Of a DNA stretch of 64,000 bases, positions 23,375-34,747 are shown one piece after another. The DNA lies in the NCBI GenBank assembly GCA_963383645.1, contig OY726560.1:81945593-82009592 (forward strand), read 5' to 3'. The translations under genes were made by a program, and so were the position numbers. Source of the stretch: Muscardinus avellanarius (Eukaryota; Chordata; Mammalia; Rodentia; Gliridae). Each line of letters starts with the position of its first letter. Positions within the stretch are counted from its first letter, which is position 1. The notes beneath the pieces are model-generated. The model did not search any database. It saw only the letters and a list, made by a program, of their open reading frames with translations, and was not told the DNA's origin.

Positions 23375-24265
23375 AATCCTCACCATTCTCATGCTCTGAT
23401 TATACTAAAACTTGAAAAATCCTTCTTATTCTAAATCAGAGTTCATCTTTCTTTGTTCCACCAGTTATCAAAATATCACCTAATTTTTTTTCTCTTCATA
23501 ATGGGAGAAAAGGCAGCAAATTCATTTTGAAAATCATTGTTAGTGCACACCAGGCCCATAATTCTCTCACCCAGTATTGCATACAGCATGCAATTTATCC
23601 CACAGGCATGTGATGGTAACGACAATTCTTCGTGTTATGCATTTTCCCCCCTGTGCTTTCTACCTGGTTTAAGTAAGAAAAAAAGAAGGGGCCATGTCTT
23701 TTTAAGAGAATCAAATCTGCCCAAGGAACCAGGGTGAGGAATGGAGGGTCACTCTGGTCACTGCCCCACAGGGAATCTCAGCTTTCTGATGCTTTAATAG
23801 CAATATGCAGCTGCACCATCCAGAAAGTCACAAAACCTTTTATTTCTGATCCCGTATTTGAGCATATTGCCTCTCCCCTTTCTTCACATTTCTCCTGTAT
23901 CTGATACTTGTTGAAGCTGACCCTCATCTTCAGCTTTTCAAAGGTATATTGAATTTCTATCTTCTTTTGAAAGGGTTGAACTCTCCTCCTTTCTCTGCAC
24001 CTTATCATTAGCAAATGTCATGGGCATTCTTTCTGCTTTCTTCATGGACTAACTCTGCGTCCACCTGACTTCAGACCTTTAAGTCAAGCTGGTCTGAGCT
24101 GTGTGATGAAGGCAGCTGGAGAACACAGGCTGCAGGCAGCATTGGTGCTGCTCTGTGCCTCTCTCCTCCTTGTCTAACAACACTCACCCAAACCCTCATA
24201 TCTGCTCCCATGCCACTTTGTCAGACTAGCCCATCAGACTTATCATTTTACATTTCTTTTTTCTG
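23375..24265. other. Unique DNA, no gene seen
   Basis: No recognised repeat; short frames only. Confidence 0.45.
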
Positions 24266-24489
24266 TTTTTTTTTTTTTTTTTTTTTTTTGGCGGGTCTGG
24301 GGATGGAACCCAGAGGCATTTGACCTCCAAGCTACATTCCCTACCCAATTTTTTATTCTTTATTTTGAAACAGGGTCTCACTGAGTTGCAGAGGGTCTTA
24401 CTAAGTAGCTGAGGCTGTCCGCAAACCATGATCCTCTGGTCTCAGCCTCCGAATGCTGGGATTACAAGTGTGAGCCACCATGTGGGGCT
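24266..24489 (-). mobile_element. B1-dID SINE, antisense
   Basis: T tract, then the 'gggtctggggatggaaccca' ID half, linker, and full B1 half. CATTTCTT occurs on both sides (24251-24258, 24492-24499) as a probable short TSD. Confidence 0.93.
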
Positions 24490-24540
24490 GCCATTTCTTG
24501 CTCTTAGTTTTTACACCCTCTTTAACTGTTCAACCTCTTT

Positions 24541-24738
24541 TTTTTTTTTTTTTTTTGGTGGTACTGGGGTTCCTGGAAGCCCTTCTACCTCCAGGCTACA
24601 CTCCCAGACCTATTTTCATATTTTTATTTGGAAACAGGGTCTCCTAAGCCAGCGCGCGCGGCTGGCTTCGAACCTGAGCGATCCTCCTGTCTCTGCCTCC
24701 CAAGCGCGGGGATTACAAGCGTGCGCCACCACGCCCAA
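24541..24738 (-). mobile_element. Young CpG-rich B1-dID SINE, antisense
   Basis: Carries GGGGTTCCTGGAAGCCC, an intact complement of the B box (GGCTTCGAACC) and many CpGs ('agcgcgcgcggc', 'aagcgcgggg', 'gcgtgcgcc'). CpG retention argues for recent insertion. Confidence 0.95.
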
Positions 24739-24745
24739 CAGCTTT

Positions 24746-25444
24746 GGCCTTCAGGATCCCACTGAGAGACCAGCTGATGAGAGGGTGTACTGTCAGCATT
24801 GGGGAGCCAGGTGGAAACTGGACTTACTGGAATAATTCATAGATGCCTTCATTTAGCATACAGACAAGGCCAGATTTGGTCCTGAAACAGGCACATATCC
24901 AATAGTGTTTAGAAACAATCATTGACCTTGGGTAACCCATATTTACTGGTACTTATTTCCTGCTAAAATGGAAAACACCCAGCAGAGAGGATGATCTGCT
25001 AGTAGTCCTAATTACAGTGAATCTTCACATTGAGAATTTTGTTCTATATGGATAACACCATTGGCCGACCACTAGGAATGAGATTCTGGAATATGATCCA
25101 TCTGTCAGTACTGAAGGCCTATGAACTAGAAGACTTTCTGTCTGATAGGATAAGAGTAGAAACTGGCTGGCAATAGCCCAGCTTGGCAAGGATCCTTCTG
25201 TGATTGTGGACAGAGGAGTCAAGATAAATGCTTCCTTTGTAATTGAAGACAAAGCAGATGGTCTATGGAATTGTGGGAAACAGCTGCAACAGATAAAACA
25301 ATCTGGCATTTAACAGTTGGAAAAGATTTTTCTTTTTTTTTTTTCTTTTTTATGATCTTTTTAAAGACTCTGGGATTCTTCATATGTATTACCAGGTCTT
25401 AAAATTATGTCTCCAGAAGCAAATACAAACTCAATATTTGATAT

Positions 25445-25445
<1 letters not shown>
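24746..25445. other. Unique DNA, no gene seen
   Basis: The 94-codon antisense frame at 25025-25309 has no recognised similarity or splice context. Confidence 0.45.

Positions 25446-25482
<37 letters not shown>
25446..25482 (+). repeat. (GT)n microsatellite
   Basis: Uninterrupted GT run not attached to a visible SINE tail. Confidence 0.97.
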
Positions 25483-25485
<3 letters not shown>

Positions 25486-25864
25486 ATATTCTGTCTTATT
25501 AACAACATAAACAGGTACAATCATGAAGAAAGAGGAAGGCTCCTGGTCATCCATCAAAATTCACAATTCAAGTTTGCTCTCCATCTGTGTGAGAGATGAT
25601 CACTTATATAAATGAGTTTCTGCCTTAAAGGCAACTTGCAAACCATGAAATATTTTATCTTTATATGACTGTTAAGTTAAAATGGCAAACTTATGAAAAT
25701 TCAAACACACTTTCATATACTAAGGTACAAACTGTGGTTGAGATGTTTATTTTAATACTTTAGTTTGGAAACAGAAAATTGGCCATTTCTGTAATTGTTC
25801 TCATTACTCTAGAATATCAGTTTTATTATCTTAAAATACTAGTCAAGGACAATTTGATAATTCA

Positions 25865-26178
25865 CTTGTTTATTCATTCATCAAATACTTTTTGAAGACT
25901 TATGTTTCAGGTACTGTTCTTGGCACTTAGGGATACAACAGCAAACAAAATATACATAATACCTAAGCCGGGCATGGGGGCGCACGCTTGTAATCCCAGC
26001 ATTTGGGAGGCTGAGACCGGAGGATCGTGGTTTGCAGACAGCTTCAGCTTTTTAGTGAGGCCTCTGCAACTCAGTGAGACCTACTGTTACAAAGTAAAGA
26101 AAAAAAATTGAACAGGGGGTGCAGGGGATGTAGCTTGGAGATCAAATGCCTCTGGGTTCCATCCACAGACCCGCAAAA

Positions 26179-26219
<41 letters not shown>

Positions 26220-26640
26220 AATGTATATATGTATACTATACATATATAATACCTGCTCTCAGGAGGTCTGTATTATAGGGAAAAAAGAAAAACAATAAAT
26301 CAGTAAGCATAAAATCTGCCATGTGCTTATAAATGTAAAAGAGAAATATAGTAGAAGGTACAGGTAACTGAAGATGGTTAGCGATATTGCTTTAGTTCCA
26401 ATAAAATGAAGGGGTGAGCTGGGATGGCAGGTGAAGAGTCTGTAGTTGGTGAGAAGATCAAGGGCGCCATGCTTTGGGTGAAAAACATGCTTGCCATTTT
26501 CCAGTGACAAGAAAAGGCCAAAAGAGCAGGAGTAAGGTCAGTCAGGGGGAGAAGGATAGGAGATGAGGGAGGGAGGTTGGGAGGTAGGTTATGCAGCACT
26601 TTTTAGGAATAAGCCTCAGCCTTGGGTCCTGTTCTGGATT
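25865..26640 (+). mobile_element. Ancient interspersed repeat, split by a SINE
   Basis: The word order 'attcattcatcaaatac', 'caggtactgttcttggcac', 'gggatacaacagcaaac', then after the SINE 'tgctctcagga', 'aataaatca', 'atgcagcac', is that of an old mammalian repeat whose family I will not name from memory. Interrupted by the SINE at 25965-26245. Confidence 0.5.
25965..26245 (+). mobile_element. B1-dID SINE with (AT)n tail and TSD
   Basis: Full sense SINE; its tail has become an AT repeat (26187-26245). ATAATACCT flanks it at 25956-25964 and 26246-26254. Confidence 0.93.
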
Positions 26641-27749
26641 GTAAAGAATATGCCTTTATAAACAACTCCTGCCTAGAGATTCTCTGGTCTTCAACATACT
26701 TGCACTGAGAATTTTTCAAAATTTCCATCAAGCCAATGAGAAGTGACCATAATGGGCCTTTGACACATTTCTGCAAACCTGAGCTTGGTGCCTGCAGGTG
26801 ACTGCAATTGTTGCGATATTTGAGTGCTGCACTTTAATTTGCTTCAGAAAAGCCATTGACTCTGAATGTGGTCTCTATATTGAGTAGTTCAACATAGTAT
26901 GCCAGGAAGGTTGGAAAAGTGCCAGGGAGAAAAGGAACCCATAGTTCAAAGCAGCATGGACAGCACAGTTTACTGAAGAATAGTGAGGACTAGAGAGTGA
27001 ATATTTGTAAACTACTTTGCCATTTTTGGGTGAAAAGGTGTTATATAAATAGCATTACAGTGATTAGTTTAAATATATATTATTTACATTTGCATAGAAT
27101 TTCATCTCCAAAATCTTAATGACCTATTTTATATTTATTTCTGCTTTTATCCCTAGAAAAGCATGCTTGCTTAGCATATCTGCTTATTGGATCTGGCTGA
27201 TCCTAAGGAAGTGGGAAGAATGGCACTGGGTCACAGAAAGGACATGCAATGAGCTGCATCTTGTGCTCCATCTTGTGGGGTCACAGGGTGCAAAGCACAG
27301 CCCTTAGCAGCACCTATGACACCAACCACAACTGTACTGCTCATCCGTGTGTCCTCAGCAGAAACACTGACATTCGCCCCCTTCCCATATTAGTGTGCTT
27401 CCTCTCCTTGTACCCCTAAAGGACCTGAAACAGGAGAGTAATTTAATAAATTTAGTAAATAAATTATTTTGAGGCAATCATTCCTGGATTAAAATGGACT
27501 AATGGAGGCATACTCAAGGCAAGAGGAGAGAGGGTGTTGAACTGAGGCCAGAAGAACAGGGGTGGCTGGAAGGACAGGTGTAAGATCAGGTAACATGAAG
27601 ATGAAGGATGCTGAGACTAATTCTATGTGGGCATCTAGGAAAGCAAGAGAGCTAGAAAGTATTTTCCAGCTTTCTGGATGTCTACTTTTGAAGGTAGAAT
27701 ATAATTGTCATCATACTCTTGACCCTTGGACCACTGTGACCTTTGGTCC
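26641..27749. other. Unique DNA, no gene seen
   Basis: No recognised elements. Confidence 0.45.
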
Positions 27750-27788
27750 ATCCATCCATTTATCCATCCATCTATCCATCCATTCATG
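27750..27788 (+). repeat. (CCAT)n microsatellite
   Basis: Imperfect CCAT units; produces a spurious Trp-Met-Asp repeat frame on the minus strand. Confidence 0.9.
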
Positions 27789-27867
27789 CAATGTCCATGA
27801 TTCACCTGTCTTGATCCATGTCCTCGTCAGTGTAGACAGAGTGGGGTTCCAATGCCAGTTCTGCCAG

Positions 27868-28258
27868 GGTTTTAGTAAGCTCAGGCTGCTATTATAATAC
27901 CACAGACTATGTGGCTTTACAAAAAGATGTTGACCTCTCACATTTCTGGAGACTGGGAAGTCCAGGGTCAAAAAGCTGGCCGACTCCGTTTTGAATGAGA
28001 GCCATTCCTGGCTTATAGATAACTATCTTCTTGCATTATTCTTACACGGCCTACACTCAGTGCATATGAGAGAAACTCTGGCCTCCTGTCTTCTTCTAAG
28101 GACACTGATTTCATTACGTGGCACCCACCCTTAAGAGCTCATCTAAATCAAATGCATCCCAAAGGAAAGGCCTAACTTTCTATAACATTACATTGGGAAT
28201 TAGGGTTTAAACATGTTAGGAATTTTTGAAGGGATATAAAAATTCAGCCCATAACAAG
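27868..28258 (-). mobile_element. MaLR-type LTR, antisense (probable)
   Basis: 'gtaagctcaggctgctat', 'accacagactatgtggct', 'ctggagactgggaagtccag', 'aaggacactgatttcatta' and 'attcagcccataaca' follow the antisense order of an ancient LTR of the MST/MLT group. Confidence 0.65.
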
Positions 28259-28660
28259 TATGGTAAGTTAGAAAAATTTCCAGCATTTGTTTTTTTCTCC
28301 AAGTTTAATGGGAAAATAATATATCCCTCACATGTTTGTGTATTGATTGATTTTGGCAATTTCTACGAAGGATTTGTTTAGAGATGGTGATTAATAAATA
28401 TCAGTGGCATTTTATTTAATGTGACTCATTAATGAATTAATTTATTTATTAATATCCTGCCTCTTTGCTAATATCCATAAAGTATTTACATACACTCACT
28501 CCATCCACATTATCTAGAGCCAAACGCAGTTTGTAATTTATCTTAGACAGTTTTCAGATAGCTGGGAAATGTTGGTCTTGGCTTTGCTCATCAAAGCTTC
28601 ACAATTTAGTGATCTCATGATCTCTCATTTTATTAAAATGAATAACTCTTTTTCTTCTAG
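28259..28660. other. Unique DNA upstream of exon-like sequence
   Basis: AT-rich and repeat-free, ending in a pyrimidine tract at 28647-28660. Confidence 0.4.
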
Positions 28661-28696
28661 GACATGGATGAAGATATTGACTACAATCTAAAGGAG
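28661..28696 (+). other. Candidate 36-nt microexon
   Basis: Seen: a strong acceptor-like tract (CTCTTTTTCTTCTAG, ending 28660), then 36 bases open only in phase 0, reading DMDEDIDYNLKE, then GAG|GTGATT as a possible donor (weak at +5). The length is a multiple of three, so inclusion would keep frame. Flanks are repeat-free. I do not recognise a gene, and no neighbouring exon is visible in the window, so this would need a very large host gene. A chance acceptor is the main alternative. Confidence 0.25.
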
Positions 28697-29304
28697 GTGA
28701 TTTATGTGAATATGTTTTTTAAAAAATTCACGTCTTCTCTTTTTCAGTAGAGGGAACTTGGTAGTACCATAAACACAATGCGTTTGAGAAGAATGGTCCT
28801 TTGACCTATTTAGACAAAGTCTACTTTTAAGTTCTTTGAATTTCCCATGTCCCATGGAGAGTCTATGGTGGTATTTACAGAAGGAAATCTGCTCACCTGT
28901 TTCCAAATCCCTATTAGTTTCAAGCAAATTTTATTTTCAAAGAAAGCTCAAAACTGTATTTTGCATGCTTTTCATGAGCCTAGAGAACAAATTTAAAAGG
29001 TTGCTAAAGGCCACCTTCCGTCAATTTTGAAAATCTTGACAGTCTTATTTCTATTACCCTTCAGAAAATGAAGGGTTGGCTTAGGTGCATAGAAACCAAG
29101 TAAGAGATCTTTCAAGCTAAAGATTGTTGGATCAATGCTTACACCTGTGAAAGGAGACAATTCTTCTAGCATCATCCAAAGAAGGCAAGTTGACAATTGG
29201 TCCTGATGTTAGAAAATATATTTACATTTTTGTGAGCTATAAAACATTAAAGCTGCTTAGACCACTCTCTGAGTAGACCTATAATGTAAGATCTTTGGAG
29301 AACT
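28697..29304. other. Unique DNA, no gene seen
   Basis: Repeat-free; short overlapping frames only. Confidence 0.4.
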
Positions 29305-29425
29305 TTGAGGGCATCTGATCTAACCCAATCCTTTTCCAAGGGAGGAAACTTAGCTCTGGAAATGTTCAATGCTTTCTCAAAGTAACATGATTACTAATTG
29401 CCACTATTGGAGCCCAGAACTATTA
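29305..29425 (+). mobile_element. Possible MIR remnant
   Basis: 'gggcatctgatctaaccca', 'aggaaacttagctctg' and 'gaactatta' loosely follow the MIR/MIR3 core order; very diverged. Confidence 0.35.
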
Positions 29426-30689
29426 TTTTTTTCATATCACAATCTACTCTTTTCCTCTATATTTTTATCTCTTCTCCTTTTACCCTCTAATATAATATGG
29501 TTTCCCAATGCCTCAACTCTCTAAGTAGGATGATGCAAATACAAAACAGTATCATTTAATCAAATTAATTTAATATCCCTAGAGCAAAACAGAACTGTGT
29601 TATTTATTTAATAATTTAGTTGAGGACACATTATGTGGTGGAATAGAAATGAAATGCCATAAAAACTATCAGGAGCAAACTGCAAAAGAGAGAAGGTAGT
29701 TTTTAAGCTGAAGAATTTTGGATTTCTGAGGCAAGCTAAAGAGTGAATAGCTATAGAAAAATCAATAGAGACTGAGTGTTCCCTTCATGAGGCCAGCATG
29801 CTCTGAAGGCAAGAGTGCCTGGTGCTGCTGTAGTCACCAGTGAAAAATTAAATGCAAGATCTCATAGGGCTAACACTCTAGCAGAAGAGAGACAGCAAGT
29901 GAGATAGGTAAGTAAATGTACAGAATCTTCGAGGGCTTTGCTTTTAAGTGAGGGCCTGTTCATTCTATCCAAATCTCTTCCCTTAAGATATATAGCACAA
30001 CCATGCTGAAGGCAATGATTAACATATACAATCTTCCTTATAAGAAACTCCTTTTTAGAAAGGTTACATAGGTCTCACTAAGTAGATTGGGGAGAAAATT
30101 ATCTCTTTGTTTTCTAAAGAAAGACAGAGTTGTGAGGGGATTTCCTCAAAGGCAAAAAATACGATCCAATTTACCATGAATGGAAAATTACTTTGCCACA
30201 GGACCCAAGATGGAGGTCAGTCCCAGGTAGCCTGTGCAAGGAGAGTGAACTGTTTCCCTTCTGGGATGACACCAGCCCCCAGACACCTGAGGACCAAAGT
30301 CTCTGATAGAATGTGCAAAACGGAAAGTTGACATCTGAACTTCTGCCTGCACCAGGACTGTACCTTTCTTTTGTGTCCTGAAAATTCTGTCTCATTGTAA
30401 AGACATTGAATTCACTATGTTCTTAACTTCGGGAAGGTCTTAAAACCAATCTATTTTACTGTGGTCTACTTTCCTGTTGACTGTGCATTGACTCTGCCTG
30501 TCCATTTCCTGAGCTTTGTGGGAGTTTCAAGTTAATAGGGACCAGTGACTAAGTGAGAATATCTCTAGAGGCCTACTACCCATAAAAGTGTAGAATTAAT
30601 CGTTAAATAAAAATCCAAATTTTCATTAATAAACCTTTAATTTGTTATTAATAAGTAAATAATATGTGTATAACTAATAATGATTGATC
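29426..30689. other. Unique DNA, no gene seen
   Basis: No structure recognised apart from short frames on both strands at 30107-30395. Confidence 0.45.
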
Positions 30690-30905
30690 CTTATGGAACA
30701 TTTTCTCACTATCAGACGTTAGCTGAGTTGTACATGAATTTTTCTCATTCTACCTACAGCAGCTCTGTGAGAGAGACGATGGTATCATTCTTGCTTTTGA
30801 TTTTTCATAACCAAGACTTAGCCGTTAAGTGACTTTCCCAAGCCACTAGCTCAAGACCCAGGCCTAGGATTCAAACCAGGCCTGTCTAGTCCAGAACTTG
30901 CGATT
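30690..30905 (+). mobile_element. MIR SINE, sense
   Basis: Near full-length MIR: 'gccgttaagtgactttccca', 'aggattcaaaccaggcctgtct' and the flanking 'cagcagctctgtgag' are in order. Confidence 0.88.
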
Positions 30906-31706
30906 TTTTATTGAGGATGAAGGCAGTCCATATTTGTTCCTCATCTTGGACTGGTTGAATTGTGACATGCCTGATCCATGCCAACCAAGGTCAGTGGACA
31001 CATGCTAACCAGTTATTACACTTGTTGATGATTTGGTTGGAAGAAGCAGTTTCAGTGTGGTTCATTTGTTCAGGTTTATTCTCACTGTGGTTCATTTGTT
31101 CAGGTTTATTCTCACAGGCACTGTGCAAGTGAGTGGTCAGTTTTCATAGTTGGAATGAAAGAAAATGTGCATGAGAGCAGAAATAACTCATCTCCTCCAG
31201 CCTCATCTCTTTCATCTTTTTTTTTTTTTGTAAAACACAAGAAGAAAGACTTTGCTAAAAAATTATTTTATATCCATTTAATGACTTCTTCCTAGAAAGT
31301 GCTTTCTCTAATTGAAGACTGAGCAAAAGTGAAAGCAGAGACTAGATATACAAGAAAACAGGAGGTAACATTTGACAGACCTTTCCTGAGCCAACAAGGC
31401 ATCACAAAGACAGCAGCCTCCTCCCTTGATCTTTTCTGAAAAAAAGTGACATGTTGCTTGCACTAAAGGCCATCATAAATCCTTGAGGTAAACATCTTGG
31501 AAAAAGTCACAGTCTACGTAGTGCTGAGAAACAAATGTTACTTTAGGACCATGCTCGTCTTTCATTTTTTATAATAGTTAGTGGGGAAAATTATGGGGTT
31601 GGGTATTATTCTCTTGGAATTCTGACTACAGTTAGAAAAATAAATTCAGTAAAAATTATTCCAAAGCATGGTTTTTCTGCTATTCATTTGATAAATGGAA
31701 TTAAAT
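30906..31706. other. Unique DNA with a 30-bp duplication
   Basis: No gene. A perfect head-to-tail duplication lies at 31056-31115. Confidence 0.5.
31056..31115 (+). repeat. Perfect 30-bp tandem duplication
   Basis: Two identical units (31056-31085, 31086-31115) starting TGTGGTTCATTTGTTCAGG. The lack of any mismatch suggests a recent event. Confidence 0.97.
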
Positions 31707-31856
31707 AGTTATCTTTGCATCAGGCGTGGTGGTGCACACTTGTAATCCCAGCATTCTGGAGGCTGAGACCTGAGGATTGCGATTTGTGGACAGCCTCCGC
31801 TACTAGTGAGGCCCTTTGCAGCTCAGTGAGACCCTGTTTTAAAAATAAAAAGACTA

Positions 31857-32952
31857 GCCAGGGGTGGTGGCGTACACTTGTAATTTCAGTGCTTGGGAGG
31901 CGGAGACAGGAGGATCACGCAGGTTCGAAGCCAGCCTCTCTGGCTTAAGAGACCCCGTATCCACATAAAAATATAAAATAGGCACTTCACAAAAGAAGAG
32001 ATACAAAGGGCCAATAGATACATGAAAAGATGTTCTTCATCACTGGCCATCAGGGAGATGCAAATCAAAACTACACTGAGATTCCATCTAACCCCAGTCA
32101 GAGTGGCAAGCATAAAGAAATCAAATAACAACAAATGCTGGCGAGGATGTAGGGAAAGAGGAACTCTTTTACACTGTTGGTGGGAGTGCAAACTAGTTCA
32201 GCTGCTATGGAGATCTGTGTGGAGATTCCTAAGAAAGGTGGGAATAGATCCACCATATGATCCAGCCCTACCACTCCTGGGTATCTTTCCAAAGGGGTTG
32301 AATTCAGAGAACTACAGCAACATATGCATACCTATGTTCATAGCAGCATAATTCATAATAGCCAAAATATGGAACCAACCCAGGTCTCCATCAACAGATG
32401 AATGGATAGCAAAACTTTGGGAAATACACACAGTGGAATTCTATTCAGCCATAAAGAAGAACAAAATTATATCATTTGCAAGAAGATGGAAAGTCCTGGA
32501 GAAGATTATGTTAAGTGAGATCAGCCAAGCACAGAAGGAGAAGGTACATATGTTTCCTCTAATATGCCCAAACTAGGAAACACAGAGGATACCAGTGGGA
32601 CTCCAGATAATGGAGGGGAAATATCAGCAAAATTTGAATGGAAAGATAGGAGAGGAGGAAGGCTGATCTTGATTAATGAGGGTCTACATCTGAATATGTA
32701 TAAAATTATGAATATGTCATGGTTAACCTGGACAACCACTGGTGGGAGGGGGAAGGGAAAATGGGGGTGGGGGGAGAGGGCACCAAATATAGTTTAAATG
32801 TATACCATTTATGTTCAATAAAAATTTTGTTTAAAAAATTAAAAATAAAAAAATAAAATAAATAAAATAAAATAGTCTGGGAGTATAGCCCGGAGGTAGA
32901 AGGGTTTCTAGGAACCCCAATACCACCAAAATCAATCAATCAATCAATCAAT
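31857..32952 (+). mobile_element. Second-level B1-dID SINE, split by L1
   Basis: The B1 half is 31857-31969. The ID half is about 32876-32931, reading the young-type 'agggtttctaggaacccc', with an (ATCA)n tail. It is bounded by the identical 15-mer AAAATAAAAAGACTA at 31842-31856 and 32953-32967. Confidence 0.93.
31982..32866 (+). mobile_element. 5'-truncated L1 inserted in a SINE linker
   Basis: About 885 bp of L1 3' end. The open frame 32022-32351 encodes the ORF2p C-terminus with the Cys motif C-x3-C-x7-H-x4-C (CWRGC...HCWWEC), followed by '[17 protein letters not shown]'. The frame closes soon after, at an 'FIAA' then stop. Next come late ORF2 words, a G-rich 3' UTR, and 'tatgttcaataaaaattttg' with an A-rich tail. 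ATAAAATAG at 31973-31981 and 32867-32875 is the likely TSD. Confidence 0.93.
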
Positions 32953-33032
32953 AAAATAAAAAGACTAAAAAATAGGACTGAAAGTATAGGTTGGAGGTAG
33001 AATGCCGTGTTTCCATCTCTGGTACCACCCCC

Positions 33033-33034
33033 CC

Positions 33035-33081
<47 letters not shown>

Positions 33082-33103
33082 ACACACATACACACACACA
33101 CAC
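33033..33103 (+). repeat. (CA)n microsatellite on a SINE tail
   Basis: Long CA run with two small interruptions after the outer SINE's 'ggtacca' end. Confidence 0.96.
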
Positions 33104-33109
33104 AAAAGT

Positions 33110-33316
33110 AGCTGGGCGTGGTAGCACACACTTGTAATCCTCATGCTTGGAAGGTTGAGACAGGAGGATCACACAGGTTCAAAGCTAGCCTCAGCTACTT
33201 AGTGAAGTTCTCCGCAACTTAGTAAGACCCTTTTCCAAATAAAATATAAAATAGGTCTGGGAGTATAGCCCGGAGGTAGAAAGCCCCTGGGTTTCACCCC
33301 CAGTACCACAAAAATA
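33110..33316 (+). mobile_element. B1-dID SINE inserted in the tail of another
   Basis: Full sense copy ('agctgggcgtggtagcac' to 'ccccagtaccaca') with AAAAGT at 33104-33109 and 33317-33322. Confidence 0.9.
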
Positions 33317-33333
33317 AAAAAGTTTTCTTTGCA

Positions 33334-34430
33334 AAGAAGCATCTCAGGAAAACAAACTGATGCTCTGTTGATATTGATTTGCACTTATGGTTCATGGTAG
33401 AGAAGTTTTAGTGGCAAAATTACCATGGAGGTGAGGAAAGAAAAGAATATTTACATAGGACAGAAAAGAACATAGCATAGAGGCTAAAATAAGATCACTC
33501 CAATACTCCTTTATGTGCAAACATAGTCTATTTCTGCGCTCAAAACTCCTCAAAGCAGTAGCTAAAATCAAACAAATGCATTTGATTTGTGTTTTTGTTC
33601 CTTGTGTTTCTTCCACTTCCCTTTGCTTCTTGTATCATCCTCTAGTTGCTTTGATTTTTGGAAACCTGGAGGTCAGGATGACGTTTATCCTCTTCCATAC
33701 TCTTCCTAAATATAGTGTAAGGCAGGGCAAGCTGGAGGCAGCGAGCTCTAGAAATAGCCCGTCATGTCTCATTTGTTTTCTGCTCTTGCTGATTTTGATC
33801 CACATTTCCTCTGCTGTCTCCTCTGCTGCAGACCCTCCCAGTGGATACACAAACAAGCCAAACCCTCGCTCTTCACCTCTCCTGTTACCTCAGAGACTTT
33901 GAAGGAGGTCTTTTCTTTTGAGAAGTCTTTTTCATAAAATGCTAGGTCAGTAATCAATAATCAACACACTTCGTGGCCTAAAAAACACACTCCTTTACTT
34001 ACACAGGGCCCTTGGGATAGCTCTTCCTGGAAATGGCTCAGCTTTGTTAGGGTAAAGCCTAGGCAGTTTACACAAAAGAACTTGGCCTGGAAAATCATAT
34101 AGAATTCAGACTATTCTGTTGCTATAAATGTAGCAAGTCCTGATGTTCTGTGTATAACAAATTGACCCACAATATCCCATGCTTATAGCCTTCCTCCCAG
34201 CCAACTACTCAGGTACTCAGCAGAAATTAAGCATGCTTTGTTCCAGCCTCAGCTAGTCAAAATACAATCATAAAACAAACAAATAGTCTCTGCCTCCCAA
34301 AGTGCATGTTTGTGATGCTTAAATTGTGGGAAATACAGGGAAATAAAAGGCAAATATTTTCTATAGTTTCATACACCAAGAGCTCTGTTTGTGCATGTTT
34401 GTATCACAATGAACTTTATTAAAATGTATT
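33334..34430. other. Unique DNA, no gene seen
   Basis: A 129-codon frame (33513-33902) and its antisense shadows have no recognised similarity. A pyrimidine tract ending CTGCTGCAG near 33831 resembles an acceptor, but no donor or conserved frame follows. Confidence 0.45.
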
Positions 34431-34489
34431 TTATTAATGCATTACAATTGTAACACACAATTTTAACACAATTGTAACACACTAATAAA

Positions 34490-34495
<6 letters not shown>
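34390..34495 (+). mobile_element. L1 3' terminus remnant
   Basis: 'gtgcatgtttgtatcacaatgaa' and the end 'acactaataaaattatt' match the terminus of the twin-primed L1 at 19,755-19,830. An internal duplication of ATTGTAACACAC is present. Confidence 0.6.
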
Positions 34496-34532
<37 letters not shown>

Positions 34533-34719
34533 GTGGTGGTACTGGGGTTCCTGGAAGCCCTTCTACCTCTGGGCTACACTCCCAGACCTATTTTTACATT
34601 TTTATTTGGAAACAGGGCCTCCTAAGCCAGCGCGTGAAGGCTGGCTTTGAACCTACGCGATCCTCCTGTCTCCGCCTCCCAAGCGCGGGGATTACAAGCG
34701 TGCGCCACCACGCCCGGCT
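34496..34719 (-). mobile_element. Young CpG-rich B1-dID SINE, antisense, 14-bp TSD
   Basis: (ATT)n tail (34496-34531), the GGGGTTCCTGGAAGCCC box, and a CpG-rich B1 half ending CGCCCGGCT. CTAATAAAATTATT is duplicated exactly at 34482-34495 and 34720-34733. Confidence 0.96.
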
Positions 34720-34747
34720 CTAATAAAATTATTTAAAAAAAAATTTA

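Larger units (their letters stand above)
31720..33103 (+). mobile_element. Outermost B1-dID SINE of a four-level nest
   Basis: The B1 half is about 31720-31841 and the ID half 32968-33030, with a (CA)n tail to about 33103. An inner SINE and an L1 lie between. AGTTATCTTTGCA (31707-31719) and AGTTTTCTTTGCA (33321-33333) flank the whole nest, including the later SINE in the tail. Confidence 0.88.

Noticed and set aside
24648..24738. CpG-dense stretch as a CpG island
   Set aside because: CpGs belong to one young SINE and span under 100 bp.
32022..32351. 109-codon frame as a possible host gene
   Set aside because: It is the C-terminus of L1 ORF2p, recognised by its C-x3-C-x7-H-x4-C motif and surrounding words.
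33784..33905. Pyrimidine tract ending CTGCTGCAG followed by an open frame
   Set aside because: No matching donor and no known protein; a single acceptor-like motif is not enough.
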